Origin: Solidesulfovibrio magneticus str. Maddingley MBC34
GTDB lineage: Bacteria > Desulfobacterota > Desulfovibrionia > Desulfovibrionales > Desulfovibrionaceae
NCBI GenBank assembly: GCA_000307955.1
Contig: ALAO01000073.1
Coordinates: 1 to 55,591 of the forward strand
DNA length: 55,591 nucleotides
Direction: 5' to 3'
Below are positions 51,901 to 55,591 of this stretch, piece by piece. The stretch's first letter is position 1. The number at the start of each line of letters is the position of its first letter. Position numbers and translations under genes: made by a program. The notes below the pieces were generated by a model. It did not search any database. It was not told the origin of the DNA and was given only the letters and a program-made list of their open reading frames with translations.

Positions 51901-53135
51901 GACGCTGCCTGCTCATGCTTATCGCCGACATCACCGAGCGCAAGGCCCTGGAGAGCGAACTCCTGGCCGCCCGGGAACGGGCCGAGCAAGGCAATCGGGC
52001 CAAGTCCGACTTCCTGGCAAACATGAGCCACGAGATACGCACCCCCATGAACGCCATCATGGGCATGGCCGACCTTTTGGCCGACACCCCGCTCACCCCC
52101 CGCCAGAAGCGCTATGTGGACATCTTCCAGCACTCCGGCCAGATTCTCCTGCGCGTCATCAACGACATCCTCGACCTGTCCAAGCTTGAAGCCGGCAAGC
52201 TGGCCCTGGAACCCGAGACTTTCGACCTGCCCGAAGCCCTGTTCCAGACTTGCGCCGTGTTCACGCCCCAGGCCGAGGAAAAAGGCATCCCGCTGTTTTG
52301 CGATCTTGATCCCGGCTTGCCCCGCCAGGTTTACGGCGATCCCATCCGTCTCACCCAGATCGTGGCCAACCTGTTGGCCAACGCCTGCAAGTTCACCCAC
52401 GAAGGCGAAATCCGTCTGTCGGCCTCGGCCACGCCTCTTGGCCCTTCCGCCTTCCTCCTGCGTCTGACCTGCCGGGACACCGGCGTCGGCATCGCCCCGG
52501 AAGACATCGCCCGGGTCTGCGACAATTTTTTCCAGGTAGGCGGCAACCAACGCCGAGGAACCGGCCTTGGCTTGGCTATCTCCAAGCGCCTGACCGAACT
52601 GATGCAGGGGGAATTGTCCATCCAAAGCGTCCTTGGCCAAGGGGCCACCGTCACGGCCACGGTCAGGCTGGAGATTGCCGCCCAAACGGTTCCGGGAGAG
52701 CAAACACCGGAAACCGCATCGGTTGCGGAGCTGTCGGACGCCGGCGGCCAGCCCTGGCGGGTGCTTTTGGCCGACGACTCCGTGGGCAACCGCCAGGTCG
52801 TCAGCCTGTTCCTGGAAAATCAGCCTGTTATCCTTGAAGAAGTGGAGAACGGCCAGGATGCCCTGGACCGGTTCAAGAAAGGCGGCATCGACATCGTGCT
52901 CATGGACCACGTCATGCCGATCATGGACGGACTGGCCGCCGTGCGGGCCATGCGCCAGCATGAGTGGGAGGCCGGGCTTAAGCCCACGCCCATCATCGGC
53001 ATCACCGCCCGGGCTTTTCCCGAGGACGAATCCGCCTGCCTAGAGGCCGGTTGTTCCGCCTACCTGAGCAAGCCCGTTCGCCGCAGCGCCCTGCTCGCCG
53101 CCATGCAAGAGCTCCTTGGCCGTCGGGAGGGCTGA
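48996..53135 (+). CDS. Hybrid two-component sensor kinase with two-component-regulator propeller
   Basis: A 1379-residue one-piece sensor. A signal/anchor helix (about 17-38) is followed by about 14 Reg_prop propeller blades (40-690; repeats such as LWIGTNAGLNRFD), a Y_Y_Y domain (about 735-800; GDYRLRVRACNNDGVWNE), one membrane helix (about 805-825), a coiled coil, PAS (865-985), HisKA with His1012 (NMSHEIRTPMNAI), the ATPase domain (NACKF, DTGVGI, GTGLGLAISKRL) and a receiver with Asp1260/1261, phospho-Asp1304 and Lys1359. Similar kinases sense polysaccharide breakdown in Bacteroidetes. The ATG lacks a clear ribosome site, and an in-frame TTG at 48942 is an alternative. No Hpt or output domain. 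Confidence 0.92.
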   Translation: MTQPRSSDAAPPRSPGLRLLLGLYALTFSLFLPPPAHGNSQPRFQRLSLEQGLSQSYVVCMAQDKLGFIWIGTYDGLNRYDGTNVVVYRNIPGRPDSLPDNSIRTLFVDPVDGTLLVGTKNGGLAVYDREADRFRPYPTAAPYPSGDVDKEIRAIARDTAGNYWVGGATGLARISPTGAVDAVALADRDGSAVKNPVIAIKARADGRLLVATNRGIHAVNPADGQSTPLLPGPLGKLPADARINGIACDGPDTLWVLTEIHGAYRFNQATGQSDHHLPGLAAWFAFRDSWGGLFIGTNRGLARMWPDPDQPGKLTPSMAVNNPLDPESLSQDEVLCALEDTGGLLWFGTYSGGVSRYNPAYQAFSVYRAGPGLPTTLSGSSVSAVAQENADVVWVGTRYNGLNRIDRQTGEITVFRHDPANPDSLADDGVNSLLFDRQGRLWIGATDQGLDRYEPETGRFVHYRHDPQNPESISQNKIWWIAEDEDGILWLGTSSGGLNRFDPATGKAKVYRHDPNNPASLSHNRVRHITPAPGGVLWIGTNAGLNRFDKKTGTFTHWEHDPNNVNSLSNNRVTPILLDPSRALWIGTDAGLNRFEPRTGRFQRITMANGLANDGIQGMLRDKDGNLWCSTFRGLFRYSPDSGEVRNYSDRDGLAGLEFWMNAYAQGKNGEMFFGGTSGLTAFFPSRIRPNPHAPPVVLTGLAIRNKPYAANPVTVSHLALGHEDNVLELSFAALDYADPPRNFFSHKLEGFDQEFSLPAGNNTVTYTNLSPGDYRLRVRACNNDGVWNETGLTLTIAVAPPFWGTWWFRALSLLAAVALLHGGYRLRVSSLEKRRRELEETVRRRTADLENEIDDRKAAEEALHRSRLSFSAIFQFSPLAVTISEEQSARMLRVNEAFSHLTGIPAEQAIGRTSEELGFWERFEDRQHLLIELQVAESVTNRELAFRHADGRRIIGLCSCAVIEAFERRCLLMLIADITERKALESELLAARERAEQGNRAKSDFLANMSHEIRTPMNAIMGMADLLADTPLTPRQKRYVDIFQHSGQILLRVINDILDLSKLEAGKLALEPETFDLPEALFQTCAVFTPQAEEKGIPLFCDLDPGLPRQVYGDPIRLTQIVANLLANACKFTHEGEIRLSASATPLGPSAFLLRLTCRDTGVGIAPEDIARVCDNFFQVGGNQRRGTGLGLAISKRLTELMQGELSIQSVLGQGATVTATVRLEIAAQTVPGEQTPETASVAELSDAGGQPWRVLLADDSVGNRQVVSLFLENQPVILEEVENGQDALDRFKKGGIDIVLMDHVMPIMDGLAAVRAMRQHEWEAGLKPTPIIGITARAFPEDESACLEAGCSAYLSKPVRRSALLAAMQELLGRREG

Positions 53136-53184
53136 GGACTGGCGACAGCCAGGGCCCTACCGGCGCTACTCGTTGCTGTCCGTC

Positions 53185-53595
53185 CTATTCCAATTCCCGG
53201 CAGATAGCCTCGCCAAGGCCACCCGGCCGCATGGGCCGCCACCCCGAAGTGGGCGACAGCGTGCGGTCCAAAAACTTCCCATCCACCCCGACCCAGGCCG
53301 CCTGTTGCCGGATGATCCGGCCCTTGCCGCAATCCAGGGTCACCCGCTCAATGGCGTAGGCCACGCCGGCGTGAAAGCCGAGTTCATGGGCGATTTCCAG
53401 CCCCTCGGCCTCGTCGAACACCCTCTTTATTCGAAGCCGCAGTACCTCGCCCGAGACGCGCACCGAATGCCGGTCGTAGTAGAGTTCCACCGACCTGTCA
53501 TCATGGGCGGCCAGAAAACGCCAATCCGTGGCCTGGGCCGGCGGGCAGACGCCCAAGACGGCAATCAGGGCCGAGAGCAGCAGCATCAGGCGCAT
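53185..53595 (-). CDS. Secreted adhesin-E-like small protein
   Basis: A 136-residue protein with a signal peptide (LMLLLSALIAVLGVCPPAQA) and a small beta domain resembling the surface-adhesin E family: DWRFLAAHDDRSVELYYDRHSVRV, the central IERVTLDCGKGRII and a C-terminal cysteine in EAICREL, which could form a disulfide with the DCG cysteine. GGAGG 6 nt before the ATG at 53595 decides the start. Such proteins are often of unknown function and adhesion is not implied here. It converges on the hybrid kinase gene. Confidence 0.78.
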   Translation of the reverse strand: MRLMLLLSALIAVLGVCPPAQATDWRFLAAHDDRSVELYYDRHSVRVSGEVLRLRIKRVFDEAEGLEIAHELGFHAGVAYAIERVTLDCGKGRIIRQQAAWVGVDGKFLDRTLSPTSGWRPMRPGGLGEAICRELE

Positions 53596-53712
53596 CGCAC
53601 ACCTCCAGGAGACGGAAAACAACGGTTTCAGGCTATTAGCATTCTTATAGCCAGCCCTCAAGCCGGCAGTCGCCCAGCATCCCGCCACACCCCCACATCC
53701 CCCCACATCCCT

Positions 53713-53741
53713 TTGACGCAGGGGCAAAAGGGCCTTATGAC
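53713..53741 (+). promoter_or_regulatory. Promoter of rnpB
   Basis: TTGACG (53713-53718), 17-nt spacer and TATGAC (53736-53741), with the predicted start 7 nt later at about 53748, exactly where the 5' strand of the RNase P terminal helix begins. Confidence 0.8.
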
Positions 53742-53747
53742 TCCCCC

Positions 53748-54110
53748 GGGGAGTCGGACAGGCTGTCGTCGCGGGCCGCAAGGCCCGGGGAGGAAAGTCC
53801 GGGCTCCACAGGGCAGGACGCTGGATAACGTCCAGCGGGAGCGATCCCGGGAGAGCGCCACAGAAAACAAACCGCCGGCGCCTGCGCCGGTAAGGGTGAA
53901 ACGGTGGGGTAAGAGCCCACCAGTTGCCGCGGCGACGCGGCAAGCTCGGCATGCCCCGTTCGGAGCAAGACCAAATAGGAAGGCGTTAAGGCTGGCCCGG
54001 CCGTGTCTTCGGGTAGGTTGCTTGAGGCCGCGAGCAATCGCGGTCCTAGAGGAATGATGGCCGCCCCGGTTTACCCGGGGAACAAAACCCGGCTTATCGG
54101 CCGACTCCCC
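53748..54110 (+). ncRNA. rnpB: RNase P RNA, bacterial class A
   Basis: The catalytic RNA that cuts 5' leaders from pre-tRNAs. The 5' end (GGGGAGTCGG, 53748-53757) pairs with the 3' end (CCGACTCCCC, 54101-54110) as helix P1. The hallmark GAGGAAAGTCCGGGC lies at 53790-53804, AGAGGAATGATGGCCG at 54048-54063 and ACAAAACCCGGCTTA at 54082-54096. A GGAGCAAGACCAAATAGG element near the middle matches the class A P15/L15 region that binds the tRNA CCA end. Length about 363 nt. A promoter precedes it and a U-tract follows. Confidence 0.97.
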
Positions 54111-54117
54111 CTTTTTT
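54098..54117 (+). terminator. rnpB 3' end and U-tract
   Basis: The 3' strand of the P1 helix ends in CTCCCCC and is followed by TTTTTT (54112-54117). P1 itself is long-range, so termination probably depends on the U-tract and the closing pairing; some read-through into ispDF, 28 nt downstream, is possible. Confidence 0.55.
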
Positions 54118-54145
54118 ATCCACGCTTTAGCGAAAAGGATTTCCC

Positions 54146-55348
54146 GTGTCCCTGTGGACCGTGCTGCTTGCCGCCGGCTCCGGAACCCGTCTGGCCAAGG
54201 CCTCGGGCGGCGTCAAGAAACAGTTTCTCTCCGTGGGCGGCCGGCCGCTCTACTGGAAAGCCCTGACCGCCTTCGCCAAGTCCCCGGACGTGGCCGGGGT
54301 GGTCGTGGTTTTTGCGCCAGGCGATCTGGCCGAGGCCGCCCGCGAACTGGCCGGCTTTCTCGACGCCAGCCACCCGGGCCTGCCGGTCTTGACCGCCGCC
54401 GGCGGGGCCAGACGCCAGGATTCCGTCAAAAACGGCCTCGACGCCCTGCCCCGCGAAGCGCGTCTGGTGCTGATCCACGACGCGGCCCGGCCCTTTGTCG
54501 ACGCCGGCCTCATCGCCCGGGTGACCGACGCCCTGGCCGCCGGGCGCAAGGCCGTCATCCCGACGCTGCCCGTCACCGACACCGTCAAGCAGGTGGACGG
54601 CGACACGGTGACCGCCACCCTGCCCCGCCATCGGCTTGCCGCCGTACAAACGCCCCAGGGCTTCGATCTGGCCTTGCTGCGGGAAGCCTATGCCCACGCC
54701 GGAGCGGATTTCGACGTCACCGACGACGCCAGCTTGGTCGAACACTACGGCCAGCCCGTTTTCACCGTGCCCGGAGCGCCGCGAAACATGAAAATCACCC
54801 ATCCCGAGGATCTGGCCAGCCTGGCCGAGGCGGCCGCGCCGCCCGTGCCCGTCACCGGCTACGGCTACGACGTCCACCGCTACGCCGATTCGCGCAATTC
54901 CGGCAAACAACCCCCACGCCCCATGAAGCTCGGCGGCTTCCCCATCCTCGGCGCGCCCGAGGTGTTGGCCCACTCCGACGGCGACGTGCTGCTCCATGCT
55001 CTGACCGACGCGGTGCTCGGCTGCGTGGCTGGCGGCGACATCGGCCGGCTTTTCCCGGACAGCAACCCGGATTTCGACAACATGGCCTCGGGCGTGTTCT
55101 TGAGCGAAGCCTTGCTTGCGGCCAAGGCCAAAGGCCTGACCATCACCCACGTGGACCTGACCATCATCGCCCAGATCCCCAAGATCAGCCCCCACGCCGA
55201 GGCCATCCGCCTCAACGTGGCCGCGCTCATGGGACTGGACAAAGGGCAAGTGAACCTCAAGGCCACCACCGAGGAAGGCCTGGGCTTTACCGGCGAGAAA
55301 AAAGGCATCAAAGCCGTCGCCCTGGTCACCGGTTGGCGACGCCCGTGA
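54146..55348 (+). CDS. ispDF: Bifunctional IspD-IspF enzyme of the MEP isoprenoid pathway
   Basis: A 400-residue fusion. The IspD half (1 to about 228) makes CDP-methylerythritol: VLLAAGSGTRLA, KKQFLSVGGRPLY, IHDAARPFVD, AAVQTPQGF. The IspF half (about 235-400) forms methylerythritol cyclodiphosphate: GYGYDVHRY with metal-ligand Asp and His, LAHSDGDVLLHALTDAVLG, DIGRLFPDS, KATTEEGLGFTG. Fused ispDF genes occur in several proteobacterial groups, including deltaproteobacteria. The start is GTG at 54146, with AAAAGGA 6 nt before it. It follows rnpB closely. Confidence 0.96.
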   Translation: MSLWTVLLAAGSGTRLAKASGGVKKQFLSVGGRPLYWKALTAFAKSPDVAGVVVVFAPGDLAEAARELAGFLDASHPGLPVLTAAGGARRQDSVKNGLDALPREARLVLIHDAARPFVDAGLIARVTDALAAGRKAVIPTLPVTDTVKQVDGDTVTATLPRHRLAAVQTPQGFDLALLREAYAHAGADFDVTDDASLVEHYGQPVFTVPGAPRNMKITHPEDLASLAEAAAPPVPVTGYGYDVHRYADSRNSGKQPPRPMKLGGFPILGAPEVLAHSDGDVLLHALTDAVLGCVAGGDIGRLFPDSNPDFDNMASGVFLSEALLAAKAKGLTITHVDLTIIAQIPKISPHAEAIRLNVAALMGLDKGQVNLKATTEEGLGFTGEKKGIKAVALVTGWRRP

Positions 55349-55410
55349 GACGCTGGGCGCTGCCTGCCTGCTGGGCGTTGCCCAGTGCAGGGCTCTGTCC
55401 AGACCCGGCC

Positions 55411-55456
55411 GGGCGCTGCCCGGCGCCCGCCGGGGGGCTTAGCCCCCCGGACCCCC
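55411..55456. repeat. Dispersed GC-rich hairpin repeat, copy 2
   Basis: Same layout as at 29892-29940: a small hairpin (GGGC, 3-nt loop, GCCC, 55411-55421), then 10-nt arms (55430-55439 and 55441-55450, CCGGGGGGCT type) and GACCCCC. It lies after ispDF and may act as its terminator. Confidence 0.65.
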
Positions 55457-55591
55457 AACCTGGGGTTACCCGTGAGCGTAAAAAGGACATGGGGCGGATG
55501 GCTACTGCATTGTTAAAGTAAAGCTTAAACTATCTCACCCCGCCCCCCATGAAAAGTTTTTGGGGAAGGAGGGGGTCCAGGGGGAGGAAAC
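55457..55591. other. Non-coding end of window with G-rich tract
   Basis: No gene is supported. An AT-rich stretch (about 55505-55536) is followed by CCCCGCCCCCC, AAAAGTTTTTGGGG and a G-rich run with GGGGGTCC to the window end. The purine-rich run resembles the strand-complement of the GGACCCCC tails in the hairpin repeats, so it may belong to the same repeat family. The window ends inside it. Confidence 0.4.

Noticed and set aside
53116-54057. Open frames crossing the region 53600-54060 on both strands
   Set aside because: The stretch is the RNase P RNA gene; the frames are incidental.
1-55591. CRISPR arrays, tRNA or ribosomal RNA genes, insertion sequences, prophage or integrase genes
   Set aside because: I looked for regular short repeats, tRNA-like T-loop motifs, transposase and integrase motifs and found none that I could support.

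Overview
The window is a gene-dense, very GC-rich bacterial chromosome segment. A tetrahaem class III cytochrome c3 gene (18021-18488), the signature periplasmic electron carrier of sulfate reducers, together with Gram-negative envelope genes (bamD, mla genes, lipoproteins) and a fused ispDF gene, points to a Desulfovibrionaceae-type sulfate-reducing bacterium (Desulfovibrio/Solidesulfovibrio-like). This placement is an inference from gene content. I see no tRNA, 5S/16S/23S rRNA, CRISPR array, insertion sequence, integrase or phage gene, so this looks like ordinary core chromosome with a few accessory cassettes.

Layout. 1-7390 (minus): unknown gene, EF-G-type GTPase, acyltransferase, rsmD, coaD, miaA and an N-acetylmuramoyl-L-alanine amidase, mostly closely packed. 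7485-11916 (minus): fbp-tsaD, trxA-trxB and bamD, with terminators after trxB and bamD. 12033-17205 (minus): pcm-mrp, then pgsA, a small unknown gene, ftsB, a TPR protein and a Cache-like lipoprotein ending at a strong terminator. 17351-19566 (plus): CBS protein, cytochrome c3 with promoter and terminator, and a cyclase-family hydrolase. 19744-26367 (minus): NUDIX, glgA, glgB, pdxA and an alginate-lyase-like protein. 26487-29882: GT9, tsaC (minus) and a large GT2. 29957-33631 (minus): a TetR-HlyD-ATPase-permease export operon with 4-nt overlaps at every junction and a palindromic operator on its own promoter. 33768-36793 (plus): mlaE-mlaD-mlaC-mlaA without mlaF. 36863-38693: AraC regulator and EamA exporter. 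38761-44911 (minus): an envelope region with a SPOR lipoprotein, an Hpt protein, an L,D-transpeptidase, a ferredoxin-nitroreductase, an NlpC/P60 lipase-type peptidase, a PAS histidine kinase with an unusual C-terminal cysteine module and a DsbA-like protein. 45031-48804: a putative micro-protein, a rhodanese lipoprotein, a membrane GT-C/GT2 fusion and a DUF547 protein. 48996-53135: a very large propeller hybrid histidine kinase. 53185-55591: an adhesin-E-like secreted protein, the RNase P RNA gene with promoter and terminator, ispDF and dispersed GC hairpin repeats.

Most interesting parts: (i) the DUF547 / GT-C-GT2 fusion / rhodanese neighbourhood, whose GT2 half resembles the TIGR04283 family (rSAM/selenodomain-associated, now linked to arsenosugar biosynthesis); (ii) a soluble histidine kinase ending in a SAP-like helix plus four-cysteine module; (iii) a propeller hybrid kinase lacking its own Hpt, about 9 kb from a free-standing Hpt protein; (iv) an Mla phospholipid transport operon lacking its ATPase gene; (v) an unrecognised gene translationally coupled to an EF-G paralogue. 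All functions below are read from sequence motifs; no database search was run.
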